From Agrobacterium fabrum (GTDB lineage: Bacteria > Pseudomonadota > Alphaproteobacteria > Rhizobiales > Rhizobiaceae): DNA of 12,119 nucleotides. The DNA lies in the NCBI GenBank assembly GCA_003241215.1, contig QFOL01000298.1:1-12119 (forward strand), given 5' to 3'. The translations under genes were made by a program, and so were the position numbers. Positions 1 through 9,072 of this stretch are shown here, in pieces (position 1 is the first letter of the stretch; each line of letters starts with the position of its first letter). Below the pieces are notes generated by a model, which was given only the letters and a program-made list of their open reading frames with translations, made no database searches and was not told the origin of the DNA.

Positions 1-642
1 ACCGAAACCGACACAGACCGGCAGTTCCGTATGCGCCTTGATACGACCGACAGCGCCCGAGATCAACGACGGATCGGGAAGCGCTGAACCGGTGATACCG
101 TTCATCGAGACGTAATAAACGAAACCTGAGGTATTTTTAAGGACGGCAGGCAGGCGCTTGCCATCCGTCGTCGGCGTGGCGAGACGGATGAAGTTGATGC
201 CGCGCGCAAGTGCCGGGATGCAGAGTTCATCGTCCATTTCAGGCGGCAGATCGACAACGATCAGACCATCGATGCCGGCCGCGATTGCGTCGTCCAGAAA
301 TTTTTCGACGCCGTAGATGTAGATAGGATTGTAATAGCCCATCATCACGATCGGCGTCGCGTCATCTCCCTTGCGGAACTCGCGAGCAAGATCGAGCGTG
401 GTTTTCAGCGTCTGGCCGCCCTTCAGCGCGCGCTGGCCGGCCAGCTGAATGGCCGGGCCATCCGCCATCGGGTCAGAAAAGGGCATGCCGAGCTCGATAA
501 CATCAGCGCCCGCTTCCGGCAGCGCCTTCATGATGCCGAGCGAGGTTTGGAAATCCGGATCGCCGCCCATGAAATAGGTAATCAGGGCCGGGCGATTTTC
601 AGCGCGCAGATCGGCAAAGCGCTTGTCCATACGTGCAGTCAT
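1..642 (-). CDS. trpA: Tryptophan synthase alpha subunit, 3' end cut off by window edge
   Basis: This is the N-terminal 214 residues of TrpA, which cleaves indole-3-glycerol phosphate to indole and glyceraldehyde-3-phosphate and passes indole to TrpB in the cytoplasmic alpha2beta2 complex. The family is usually about 270-280 residues, so roughly 65 C-terminal residues lie beyond position 1. Visible TIM-barrel landmarks are the strand with the catalytic glutamate ([11 protein letters not shown], Glu50) and the catalytic aspartate in DPMADGP (Asp61), matching Glu49 and Asp60 of the Salmonella enzyme. Further along are the [11 protein letters not shown] stretch and the C-terminal part of the barrel up to LPVCVGFG. 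The chosen ATG gives MTARMDKRF and lies only 4 bases after the trpB stop, so translation is probably coupled; a GGAATGG sequence sits inside the end of trpB. An in-frame ATG four codons later (position 630) is a possible alternative start. It is the last visible gene of the trpFBA operon. Confidence 0.96.
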   Translation of the reverse strand, partial: MTARMDKRFADLRAENRPALITYFMGGDPDFQTSLGIMKALPEAGADVIELGMPFSDPMADGPAIQLAGQRALKGGQTLKTTLDLAREFRKGDDATPIVMMGYYNPIYIYGVEKFLDDAIAAGIDGLIVVDLPPEMDDELCIPALARGINFIRLATPTTDGKRLPAVLKNTSGFVYYVSMNGITGSALPDPSLISGAVGRIKAHTELPVCVGFG

Positions 643-646
643 GATC

Positions 647-1867
647 TTATACATCCATTCCAAGGAACTTGCTGACGGTGTGGACATCCTTGTCGCCACG
701 GCCGGAGAGGTTCATCAGGATGATTTCATCCTTGCCCATCTTCGGCGCGCGCTTGATGACCTCGGCCAGGGCGTGGCTCGGCTCCAGAGCCGGAATGATG
801 CCTTCGAGGCGGGTCAGCATCTGGAAGGCGTCCAGCGCCTCATGGTCCATGATCGGTACGTATTCCACACGGCCGATATCGTTCAGCCAGGAATGTTCAG
901 GGCCGATGCCGGGATAATCGAGGCCCGCGGAGATGGAATGGCCTTCCTTGATCTGGCCGTCCTCATCCTGCAGCAGATAGGTGCGGTTGCCATGCAGCAC
1001 GCCCGGCGAACCGGCGGTGATGGAAGCGCAATGCTCGTCGCCCGAAAGACCCTTGCCACCGGCTTCGACGCCGACGATGCGGACATTCTTGTCATCGAGG
1101 AAAGGATGGAAGATGCCGATAGCATTCGAACCACCGCCGACGGCCGCGACGACCAGATCCGGCAGGCGGCCTTCCGCCTCCAGCATCTGCGCCTTGGCCT
1201 CCTCGCCGATAACGGCCTGGAAATCGCGGACCATTTCCGGATAGGGATGCGGGCCGGCCGCGGTGCCGATCAGGTAATAGGTATCCTCGACATTGGTAAC
1301 CCAGTCGCGCAGGGCTTCGTTCATGGCGTCCTTCAGGGTGCCGTGGCCAGCCGTGACCGGCTTCACTTCAGCGCCAAGGAGCTTCATGCGGAAAACATTC
1401 GGGGCCTGACGGGCAACGTCCGTCGCGCCCATATAAACGACGCAGGGCAGGCCAAAGCGCGCGGCCACGGTAGCGGAGGCAACGCCGTGCTGGCCGGCAC
1501 CGGTTTCGGCGATGATGCGGGTCTTGCCCATGCGCTTGGCAAGCAGGATCTGGCCAAGGCAATTGTTGATCTTGTGCGAGCCGGTGTGGTTCAGCTCTTC
1601 GCGCTTGAAATAGATTTTCGCGCCGCCAAGTTCCGCCGTCAGGCGTTCCGCAAAATAAAGCGGGCTCGGGCGGCCGGTATAGTGTGCGCCGAGGTGCTTG
1701 AGTTCCGCCTGAAACGCGGGATCGGTCTTGGCCTTGTCCCATTCCGCCTGCAAATCCAGAATGAGCGGCATCAGCGTTTCGGCAACGAAGCGACCTCCGT
1801 AAATGCCGAAACGGCCGTCCTCATCGGGACCAGCGCGAAAAGAATTGGGTGTTGGCGCGTCGTTCAC
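647..1867 (-). CDS. trpB: Tryptophan synthase beta subunit (GTG start)
   Basis: TrpB is the pyridoxal-phosphate subunit that condenses indole with L-serine to make tryptophan. The 406-residue product has the usual family length. The PLP-lysine motif HTGSHKINN places the Schiff-base lysine at about residue 99 in this numbering. The phosphate-binding GGGSNAIG loop and the C-terminal LSGRGDKD motif are also present, as is the conserved opening [11 protein letters not shown]. The frame is open to an ATG at 1900, but that would overlap trpF by 32 bases. I chose the GTG at 1865-1867 because an AAGGGAG ribosome-binding site lies 6 bases upstream and the resulting start ([10 protein letters not shown]) matches close rhizobial relatives as I recall them. 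Only one base separates it from the trpF stop, and 4 bases separate its own stop from trpA. Confidence 0.97.
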   Translation of the reverse strand: MNDAPTPNSFRAGPDEDGRFGIYGGRFVAETLMPLILDLQAEWDKAKTDPAFQAELKHLGAHYTGRPSPLYFAERLTAELGGAKIYFKREELNHTGSHKINNCLGQILLAKRMGKTRIIAETGAGQHGVASATVAARFGLPCVVYMGATDVARQAPNVFRMKLLGAEVKPVTAGHGTLKDAMNEALRDWVTNVEDTYYLIGTAAGPHPYPEMVRDFQAVIGEEAKAQMLEAEGRLPDLVVAAVGGGSNAIGIFHPFLDDKNVRIVGVEAGGKGLSGDEHCASITAGSPGVLHGNRTYLLQDEDGQIKEGHSISAGLDYPGIGPEHSWLNDIGRVEYVPIMDHEALDAFQMLTRLEGIIPALEPSHALAEVIKRAPKMGKDEIILMNLSGRGDKDVHTVSKFLGMDV

Positions 1868-1868
1868 T

Positions 1869-2531
1869 TCAAGCTCCCTTTGGGCCTTTCGACCAATCAT
1901 TCACCACATCGAAAAATGCGTCGATCATGGACAGATCCTTGACGCCCGGCGCGCTTTCCACACCGGACGATAAATCTAGTCCGCTTGCCCTGGTCTCCGC
2001 CAGCGCCTCGGCGACATTGTCCTTGTTCAATCCCCCGGAAAGCATGTAATCCACACTTCCGTCAAGTGATCGCAGGATGGTCCAGTCGAAGGAGACGCCG
2101 TTGCCGCCCGGCAGCTCGGAACCGGCGGGCGCCTTGGCATCCAGCAGAAAACGGTCGGCTATTCCAATATAAGGGTCGATTTTGGCAAGATCAGCGGCAT
2201 CGCGAATGGAAATCGCCTTCATGACAGGAAGACCGTAAAGCGCCTTGATGTTCAGCAGCCGTTCCGGGCTTTCATTGCCATGCAGCTGCAGGATATCAGG
2301 CTTTACGAGATCGACAATTTCATCGAGATAATCATTATCGGCATTGACGGTAACGGCAACCACTTTGGCGGCGCCACGGGCGCCTTCCGCCAGCCTGCCG
2401 GCAATATCTGGCTCGATGTTGCGCGGGCTTTTCTCAAAGAAAATAAAACCGACATGGGACGCGCCGCGCCTGACGGCGCGCTCGAGCGCTTCCGGTGTCT
2501 TCAATCCGCAAATCTTGATATCCGGTTTCAT
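1869..2531 (-). CDS. trpF: Phosphoribosylanthranilate isomerase
   Basis: TrpF catalyses the Amadori rearrangement of N-(5-phosphoribosyl)anthranilate to the 1-carboxyphenylamino deoxyribulose phosphate, the step before indole-glycerol-phosphate synthase. The 220-residue product is a single TIM barrel of typical length. The N-terminal KICGLK motif carries the catalytic cysteine (Cys8) and FLLDAK carries the catalytic aspartate (Asp131). Phosphate-binding signatures GNESPE, MLSGGLN and DLSSGVE are present. I chose the ATG at 2531 because it begins directly at [11 protein letters not shown], as in the family; the frame is open to 2582, but those 17 extra residues resemble no TrpF. It is the first gene of the trpFBA unit, with no leader peptide or attenuator visible upstream. 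TrpF stands alone here, as usual in alphaproteobacteria, not fused to TrpC. Confidence 0.96.
   Translation of the reverse strand: MKPDIKICGLKTPEALERAVRRGASHVGFIFFEKSPRNIEPDIAGRLAEGARGAAKVVAVTVNADNDYLDEIVDLVKPDILQLHGNESPERLLNIKALYGLPVMKAISIRDAADLAKIDPYIGIADRFLLDAKAPAGSELPGGNGVSFDWTILRSLDGSVDYMLSGGLNKDNVAEALAETRASGLDLSSGVESAPGVKDLSMIDAFFDVVNDWSKGPKGA
1874..1880 (-). promoter_or_regulatory. Shine-Dalgarno sequence deciding the trpB GTG start
   Basis: AAGGGAG on the minus strand, 6 bases upstream of the GTG at 1867 and inside the last codons of trpF. It favours the GTG start over the upstream in-frame ATG at 1900. Confidence 0.75.
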
Positions 2532-2593
2532 ACCCGCGACCTGACATGAAATGCGACAAGAGTCGAGCCAAATCGCATGCATTCCCGATGGAA

Positions 2594-2609
2594 TGTTTCA
2601 CGTGAATCC
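2594..2609. other. parS-like ParB-binding site, copy 1
   Basis: TGTTTCACGTGAATCC matches 14 of 16 bases of the general bacterial chromosomal parS consensus TGTTTCACGTGAAACA, including the full central palindrome TTCACGTGAA. It lies in the 102-base gap between trpF and the upstream metallopeptidase gene. A CATTCC-N4-GGAATG dyad (2580-2595) abuts and slightly overlaps it. A site with the same GTTTCACGTGAATC core is found at 6512-6527. ParB binding is inferred from the match only; E-box-like CACGTG sites can also serve other factors. Confidence 0.6.
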
Positions 2610-2633
2610 AGATGGCGATCCGCGTTACCGGTT

Positions 2634-3401
2634 TCAATCGAAATCGATGGCGTGAAGTCTGGAGCCGTGGCGTTTCAGCCAGTCCTTGGCTTCCTGTGTG
2701 TGCGGACACAGCTTTTCGCACAGGGCCCAGAATTTCGGGCCGTGGTTCATTTCCTTGAGATGGGCAACCTCATGGGCGGCAAGATAATCGATAACCTTTT
2801 CCGGAGCCATGACGATGCGCCACGAGAAACTCAGATTTCCACCGTGGGAGCAGGAGCCCCAGCGGCTACGTGTATCCTTCATGCTGATGGAGCGCACCGG
2901 CCGGCCGGCGGCGTGCGCATGAATGGCGACCAGCCGTTCCAGATCGGCCTTCGCTTCCTTTTTCAGAAAGGTCGCTATCCGCCGTCGCAGATGTTCCGGC
3001 GCGCCGCTGACCTTCAGAATGGCCGTACCATCCGCATCCGTGGAAGCATGGGTGAGGCCCCGCAAGCTGCCCGTATGGTCGATACGGTGGGATATGCCGC
3101 GAATATCGATTGTCGCTCCCGGACGCAAACCGTCATCGGGGCTGAATTTCAGAAGCTTGCCTTCCAGCCAGCCCTGATGCCTCTCGAGAAAATCATCGAC
3201 CTGGCGGTGATGCAGGCCCATTGGGATCGTCAGCTTCAGCGCCCGGCCGCCAGGTTCTATGCGGAGCGTAATGCGCGTGGCGCGCGGATTTTCCCTGACC
3301 GTGATCGGCACCTGCCGGCCCGCCACCGTCACGGTGCGCTGGCTCGGCGCGACCTTCTTTGGCGCCGGTGACTTCAGGGATTTTCTGAGCAGCGAAAACA
3401 T
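2634..3401 (-). CDS. YgjP-like (DUF45/M48-type) zinc metallopeptidase-like protein
   Basis: The 255-residue protein belongs to the YgjP/DUF45 family of predicted zinc metalloproteins related to the SprT and WLM groups. The C-terminal half carries the hallmark sequence RSRWGSC (residues 178-184) and the zinc motif HEVAH (His210, Glu211, His214) followed by a third histidine in EMNHGPKFW (His220). The N-terminal half (about 20-130) is the beta-rich region typical of the family. There is no signal peptide or membrane segment, so it should be cytoplasmic. The ATG at 3401 is preceded by AAGAAGGG, rather close to the start. It lies 68 bases downstream of the PHB depolymerase gene on the same strand and could be co-transcribed with it. 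The substrate is unknown for the family in general and cannot be told from context. Confidence 0.9.
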   Translation of the reverse strand: MFSLLRKSLKSPAPKKVAPSQRTVTVAGRQVPITVRENPRATRITLRIEPGGRALKLTIPMGLHHRQVDDFLERHQGWLEGKLLKFSPDDGLRPGATIDIRGISHRIDHTGSLRGLTHASTDADGTAILKVSGAPEHLRRRIATFLKKEAKADLERLVAIHAHAAGRPVRSISMKDTRSRWGSCSHGGNLSFSWRIVMAPEKVIDYLAAHEVAHLKEMNHGPKFWALCEKLCPHTQEAKDWLKRHGSRLHAIDFD

Positions 3402-3469
3402 GAACCCTTCTTAGCCGATTCGTGCGTCGCTTGACCATGCAAATGCACTGCGCCGCCTGTCGCCACGCC

Positions 3470-4702
3470 CTAGGCGGTCTGGTGCTTGCCGATGAAATCC
3501 AGCATGCGGGGCACGATTTCCTTGCGAAAGCGCGAACCGTTGAAGACGCCATAGTGGCCGACATCCGGCTGCATGTAATGGGCGCGCTTGCCTTCAGGGA
3601 TGTTCTGGCAGAGATCATGGGCCGCCCTTGTCTGGCCGACCCCGGAAATATCGTCATTCTCCCCTTCCACCGTAAACAATGCGACTTTGCGAATGGCCGC
3701 GGGATCGACCGCCCTGCCCCGGTGCAGCATGTTCCCTTTCGGAAGCGCATGGTCGATGAAGACCGTTTCCACCGTCTGCAGATAGAACTCCGCCGTCAGA
3801 TCCATGACGGCCAGATATTCATCGTAAAATTCGCGGTGCTTTTCAGCGGAATCGCCGTCATTCTTGACGAGGTTGAGGTAAAAATCCTTATGCGCCGTCA
3901 TGTGCTTGTCGAGGTTCATCGACATGAAACCGGACAGCTGCAGGAAACCGGGATAGACATTGCGGCCAAAAGCGGGCTGCGGCCACGGCACCTGCATGAC
4001 GACATTATCGCGGAACCACTCTATCGGCTTGGCCTTGGCGAGACCGTTGACGGCAGTGGGGTTGATGCGCGTGTCGATCGGACCGCCCATCAGCGTCATG
4101 GATGCCGGCGCGAATTTGTCCTCATCCGCCTCCATTAACGAGACGGCGGCCAGTACCGGCACGGATGGCTGACAGACGGCGACCACATGCGTCCCTGGTC
4201 CGATCGCGCGCAGCATCTCGATGACATAGCTGATGTAATCGTCGAGATCGAAGGTGCCCTCACTCACCGGCACCGTTCGGGCATCGGCCCAATCGGTGAT
4301 GTAAATATCCGCCGAAGGCAGCAGGGCCTCCACCGTCCCACGTAACAGGGTGGCGTAGTGGCCGGACATCGGCGCCACCAGCAGCACCTTCGGATCGGAC
4401 TGGCGGGCTGGATCAAGTTCCTTCTTGAAATGAAGCAGATTGCAGAACGGGCGCGACCACACGGTCTCTTCGACAACATTGACGGTCTGGCCATCGACAA
4501 TCGTATTTTCGAGAGCGAATTCCGGTTTTGCGTAACGGCGCGTCATGCGCTCAAAGACCTCAAAACCGGCATCGAGGCTTCTTCCAAATGCCGTGCTGGA
4601 AAGCGGATTGAGCGGATTGTTGCAGGCCTGGCGCATCATGTCGGCACCGGCGCGCAGCGGCGCCATGGCCGCGTGGTTCATTTCATAGAGGTGGTAGAAC
4701 AC
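3470..4702 (-). CDS. phaZ: Intracellular polyhydroxybutyrate depolymerase (GTG start)
   Basis: The 410-residue protein belongs to the intracellular PHB depolymerase family (PhaZ1 of Ralstonia type), alpha/beta hydrolases that mobilise stored native PHB granules. These enzymes use a cysteine nucleophile in place of serine; here the nucleophile elbow reads VVAVCQPS, giving Cys177. The acid is in EGENDDISG (Asp350/Asp351) and the histidine in DVGHYGVF (His383). The N-terminus FYHLYEMNHAAMAP is the family's characteristic opening. There is no secretion signal, consistent with a cytoplasmic granule enzyme. The frame is open upstream to 4765, but I chose the GTG at 4702 because GAGGGAGG lies 8 bases before it and the family begins at this point; the upstream in-frame ATGs fall within the 41-bp duplicated DNA. 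It may share a transcript with the metallopeptidase gene downstream. Confidence 0.93.
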   Translation of the reverse strand: MFYHLYEMNHAAMAPLRAGADMMRQACNNPLNPLSSTAFGRSLDAGFEVFERMTRRYAKPEFALENTIVDGQTVNVVEETVWSRPFCNLLHFKKELDPARQSDPKVLLVAPMSGHYATLLRGTVEALLPSADIYITDWADARTVPVSEGTFDLDDYISYVIEMLRAIGPGTHVVAVCQPSVPVLAAVSLMEADEDKFAPASMTLMGGPIDTRINPTAVNGLAKAKPIEWFRDNVVMQVPWPQPAFGRNVYPGFLQLSGFMSMNLDKHMTAHKDFYLNLVKNDGDSAEKHREFYDEYLAVMDLTAEFYLQTVETVFIDHALPKGNMLHRGRAVDPAAIRKVALFTVEGENDDISGVGQTRAAHDLCQNIPEGKRAHYMQPDVGHYGVFNGSRFRKEIVPRMLDFIGKHQTA

Positions 4703-4710
4703 TGATGACG

Positions 4711-4718
4711 CCTCCCTC
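4711..4718 (-). promoter_or_regulatory. Shine-Dalgarno sequence deciding the phaZ GTG start
   Basis: GAGGGAGG on the minus strand with 8-base spacing to the GTG at 4702. It is among the strongest ribosome-binding sites in the window and rules out the need for the ATG codons at 4744 or 4765. Confidence 0.75.
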
Positions 4719-4731
4719 GCGATCACGCTCT

Positions 4732-4813
4732 TTTTTTCAACCATAGCAGCTTTTCGCAGGTGCACAAAATCGTTTTTTCAACCATAGCAGCTTTTCGCAG
4801 GTGCACAAAATCG
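4732..4813. repeat. Exact 41-bp tandem duplication upstream of phaZ
   Basis: Positions 4732-4772 and 4773-4813 are identical over 41 bases, each beginning TTTTTTCAACC and ending CACAAAATCG on the plus strand. The pair sits between the phaZ start region and the terminator of the next gene, so it duplicates the likely phaZ promoter or operator region. On the minus strand each unit contains CACCTGCGAAAAGCTGC, rich in TGC steps, and an A-run at its 3' end. The lack of any mismatch suggests a recent event. Slippage between short flanking repeats is a plausible origin. Confidence 0.95.
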
Positions 4814-4814
4814 A

Positions 4815-4842
4815 AGGCGCCGGCGGGAAACCGCCGGCGCCT
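4815..4842 (-). terminator. Rho-independent-like terminator of the FAH-family gene
   Basis: A perfect 12-bp, very GC-rich hairpin (AGGCGCCGGCGG paired with CCGCCGGCGCCT, 4-base loop) begins 25 bases after the stop of the FAH-family gene on the minus strand. It is followed on that strand by TCGATTTTG, a short and interrupted T-tract. It should insulate the FAH-family transcript from phaZ. Confidence 0.75.
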
Positions 4843-4867
4843 CACTTTCCGTTGAACGCCGTGGCGA

Positions 4868-5710
4868 TCAGATATCGGCGACGAAAGTCTGCTTCTGGGA
4901 ACCGAGGCCCTCGATACCGAGTTCCACGACATCCCCAGCCTTCAGGTAGCGCGGCGGCTTCAGGCCCATGCCGACGCCCGGAGGCGTGCCGGTGGAAATG
5001 ACATCGCCGGGATGCAGCGACATGAACTGGCTGAGATAGGAGACAACGTGGGCGACGCCGTAAACCATGGTCTTGCTGGAGCCGTCCTGCATGGTCTGGC
5101 CGTTCACCTTCAGCCACATGCCAAGGTTTTGCGGATCGGTGATTTCATCCTTCGTCACCAGCCATGGGCCGATGGGACCGAAGGTGTCGCAGGACTTGCC
5201 CTTGGTCCACTGGCCTGCACGCTCCGTCTGGAAGGCACGCTCGGAAACGTCGTGCGAAACGCAATAACCCGCGACGTAATCGAGAGCATCGGCCTCCGAG
5301 ACGTATTTCGCGGTCTTGCCAATGACGACACCGAGTTCGACTTCCCAGTCGGTCTTTTCGGAGCCGCGCGGAATGGTGACGTTGTCGTTCGGACCGACGA
5401 TGGCCGAGGTCGCCTTCATGAAAATCACCGGTTCCGGCGGTACGGTGGCGCCCGTTTCGGCGGCGTGGTCGGAGAAATTGAGGCCAATGCAGATGAATTT
5501 TCCGGTTCCCGCAACGCAGGCGCCGATGCGCTCTTCGTTCAGCACCGGAAGGGTGGCAAGGTCGATTGCGGCGATCTTCTTGAGACCCTCGGGAGAAATG
5601 GCGTCGCCGCCAATGTCTTTCACATGGGCGGACAAATCGCGGACTTTTCCTTCCGCGTCGAGGATCGCAGGCTTTTCCTGGCCAGGCTGGCCAACGCGCA
5701 TCAATTTCAT
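4868..5710 (-). CDS. Fumarylacetoacetate hydrolase-family protein
   Basis: The 280-residue protein has the two-part FAH layout: a short N-terminal domain (about 1-65) and the catalytic FAA-hydrolase domain (about 70-278). Metal ligands are visible as the ExE pair in DWEVELG (Glu123, Glu125) and the aspartate in SHDVSER (Asp154). The oxyanion and substrate region KSCDTFGPIGPWLVT and the C-terminal GDVISTGTPPGVGMG motif are intact. Family members hydrolyse C-C bonds of 1,3-diketo acids or act as lyases, hydratases or decarboxylases. This subgroup is often labelled ureidoglycolate lyase or 2,4-diketo-3-deoxy-L-fuconate hydrolase, but the sequence alone does not fix the substrate and no pathway partners lie nearby. 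The ATG at 5710 follows GGGAGAGAG and starts at MKLMRVG, as relatives do; the open frame to 5761 is not used. It diverges from the nitroreductase gene. Confidence 0.93.
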   Translation of the reverse strand: MKLMRVGQPGQEKPAILDAEGKVRDLSAHVKDIGGDAISPEGLKKIAAIDLATLPVLNEERIGACVAGTGKFICIGLNFSDHAAETGATVPPEPVIFMKATSAIVGPNDNVTIPRGSEKTDWEVELGVVIGKTAKYVSEADALDYVAGYCVSHDVSERAFQTERAGQWTKGKSCDTFGPIGPWLVTKDEITDPQNLGMWLKVNGQTMQDGSSKTMVYGVAHVVSYLSQFMSLHPGDVISTGTPPGVGMGLKPPRYLKAGDVVELGIEGLGSQKQTFVADI

Positions 5711-5730
5711 GGAACTCTCTCCCGGTTGTC

Positions 5731-5773
5731 TGACAAGGTGATGCATATATGAACGATGCATTCATACTTGTCA
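5731..5773. promoter_or_regulatory. Nested dyads in divergent control region (possible operator)
   Basis: The region between the two divergent starts contains a 7-base inverted repeat, TGACAAG (5731-5737) with CTTGTCA (5767-5773). Inside it is a second dyad, TATGAA-N7-TTCATA (5748-5766), and the direct repeat GATGCAT occurs at 5740-5746 and 5755-5761. Such nesting is common where a dimeric repressor controls one or both divergent genes. No regulator gene is adjacent, so the binding protein is unknown. Confidence 0.45.
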
Positions 5774-5825
5774 CCCCTTGACGACGCCAAGTTTCGAAAA
5801 ATACCTTTTCCTTCCCGGCAACCAA

Positions 5826-5830
5826 AAGGA
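5826..5830 (+). promoter_or_regulatory. Shine-Dalgarno sequence favouring the nitroreductase GTG at 5841
   Basis: AAGGA with 10-base spacing to GTG 5841, and only 1 base to GTG 5832. No comparable site precedes the TTG at 5778, which instead falls in a TTGACG sequence that could be a -35 element. Confidence 0.55.
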
Positions 5831-5840
5831 CGTGACCCTC

Positions 5841-6443
5841 GTGACGAACAGCAATAACCGGCAATCCGAATATCCCGTCGATCCGCTTTTCCTTGATCGC
5901 TGGTCTCCCCGAGCCTTCGACGGCAGCGCCATGTCTCAAGAGCATCTGCTGACCATTCTGGATGCGGCGCACTGGGCGCCCTCCGCATCCAACTATCAGC
6001 CATGGCGGTTTGTCTATGCGCACAGGGAGAGCAAAGACTGGCCGCTCTTCATCGAACTGTTGATGGAAGGAAACCAGCGCTGGGCAAGAAACGCATCGGT
6101 GCTGCTCTTCGTCGTTTCACGAAGCTACAATATTTCGCGCGAAGGTGAGAAAAGGCCCTCCGCCACCCATTCGTTCGATGCAGGCGCAGCCTGGTTTTCA
6201 CTCGCCATGCAGGCGCATCTGCTCGGCTATCATGCCCATGGCATGGCCGGCATCCTGAAAGACAGGATTGTCGAAGCGCTGGATATTCCGGAGGGTTACA
6301 GGGTGGAAGCCGGGATCGCCATCGGTACGCTGACCGACAAGTCCATTTTGCCTGATGATCTGGCGGAGCGGGAAGTGCCGAGCAAGCGGCTGCCTCTTTC
6401 CGAGGTGGCTTTTGAAGGACGCTTTACAGGCAAGGCCGACTGA
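5841..6443 (+). CDS. Nitroreductase-family flavoprotein (GTG start)
   Basis: The 200-residue protein is a small member of the FMN-dependent nitroreductase superfamily, which reduces nitro compounds, quinones or related acceptors with NAD(P)H. Family marks are the N-terminal RWSPRAFDG (residues 20-28), with the FMN-phosphate-contacting arginines, and AAHWAPSASNYQPWRFV (42-58). A helix WFSLAMQAHLLGYHAHGM and the IAIGTL segment (159-164) follow. The true substrate cannot be told. The frame is open from a TTG at 5778, but I chose the GTG at 5841 because AAGGA lies 10 bases upstream and the start MTNSNNRQSEYPVDP fits the family; another GTG at 5832 is too close to that site. The gene diverges from the FAH-family gene and converges on gyrB. 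Confidence 0.88.
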   Translation: MTNSNNRQSEYPVDPLFLDRWSPRAFDGSAMSQEHLLTILDAAHWAPSASNYQPWRFVYAHRESKDWPLFIELLMEGNQRWARNASVLLFVVSRSYNISREGEKRPSATHSFDAGAAWFSLAMQAHLLGYHAHGMAGILKDRIVEALDIPEGYRVEAGIAIGTLTDKSILPDDLAEREVPSKRLPLSEVAFEGRFTGKAD

Positions 6444-6462
6444 CATCCAACCATCCGCGTAT

Positions 6463-6504
6463 AACAAAAGGCCCGGCGGGATATCGACCGCCGGGCCTTT
6501 TGTT
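6463..6504. terminator. Bidirectional terminator between nitroreductase gene and gyrB
   Basis: A perfect 17-bp stem (AACAAAAGGCCCGGCGG, 6463-6479, with its complement at 6488-6504) closes an 8-base loop. The GC core is flanked by an A-run on one arm and TTTTGTT on the other, so it works as an intrinsic terminator in both directions. It starts 19 bases after the nitroreductase stop and ends 45 bases beyond the gyrB stop, as expected between convergent genes. Confidence 0.92.
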
Positions 6505-6511
6505 AAAGTTT

Positions 6512-6527
6512 CGTTTCACGTGAATCG
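6512..6527. other. parS-like ParB-binding site, copy 2
   Basis: CGTTTCACGTGAATCG matches 13 of 16 bases of the parS consensus TGTTTCACGTGAAACA, including the whole central palindrome. It shares the 14-base core GTTTCACGTGAATC with the site at 2594-2609, including the same deviation (T for A) in the right arm. It lies in the non-coding stretch between the terminator and the gyrB stop. Function is inferred from the match and the origin-proximal gene context. Confidence 0.55.
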
Positions 6528-6531
6528 TTAC

Positions 6532-6545
6532 GTGAAGTGCTTCAC
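6532..6545. repeat. GTGAAG-TG-CTTCAC dyad next to parS-like site
   Basis: A 6-base inverted repeat with a 2-base centre sits 4 bases after the parS-like site. Its arms repeat the GTGAA/TTCAC half-sites of parS in the opposite arrangement, and it ends 4 bases before the gyrB stop codon. Its role is unknown. Confidence 0.5.
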
Positions 6546-6549
6546 AAGA

Positions 6550-9014
<2,465 letters not shown>

Positions 9015-9072
9015 CCCAATCCCAAAGGCCACATGCTTCAGGATGCTGCATAAAGCAGGGGATAGTGGGGTT

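Noticed and set aside
1868..1900. Upstream ATG start for trpB (417 residues)
   Set aside because: It would overlap trpF by 32 bases, while the GTG at 1867 has a strong ribosome-binding site and the family-typical N-terminus.
623..1942. 439-codon open frame on the plus strand across trpB
   Set aside because: It is the antisense of trpB, whose protein is unmistakable; long antisense open frames are common in GC-rich DNA, and the translation resembles no protein family.
2532..2582. Tryptophan leader peptide or attenuator before trpF
   Set aside because: The short in-frame extension holds only one tryptophan codon and no alternative hairpins or T-run; it is just an upstream open stretch.
3452..3478. 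Possible terminator hairpin at the end of phaZ
   Set aside because: A stem of 6-7 bp (CCGCCT/AGGCGG) overlaps the stop codon, with a long loop and no T-run on the minus strand; too weak to call.
4703..4765. Longer phaZ with 21 extra N-terminal residues
   Set aside because: The extra residues are encoded by the duplicated DNA and the ribosome-binding site region; the family starts at FYHLYEMNHA.
5778..5806. Promoter for the nitroreductase gene with TTGACG as -35
   Set aside because: The -35 is good but no convincing -10 lies at the right distance (AATACC at best), so it is mentioned only as a hint.
9015..9072. gyrB promoter with TTGAAA and TTTATG
   Set aside because: The -35 is acceptable at 16-base spacing but the -10 is poor; a promoter is likely in this gap but cannot be placed.
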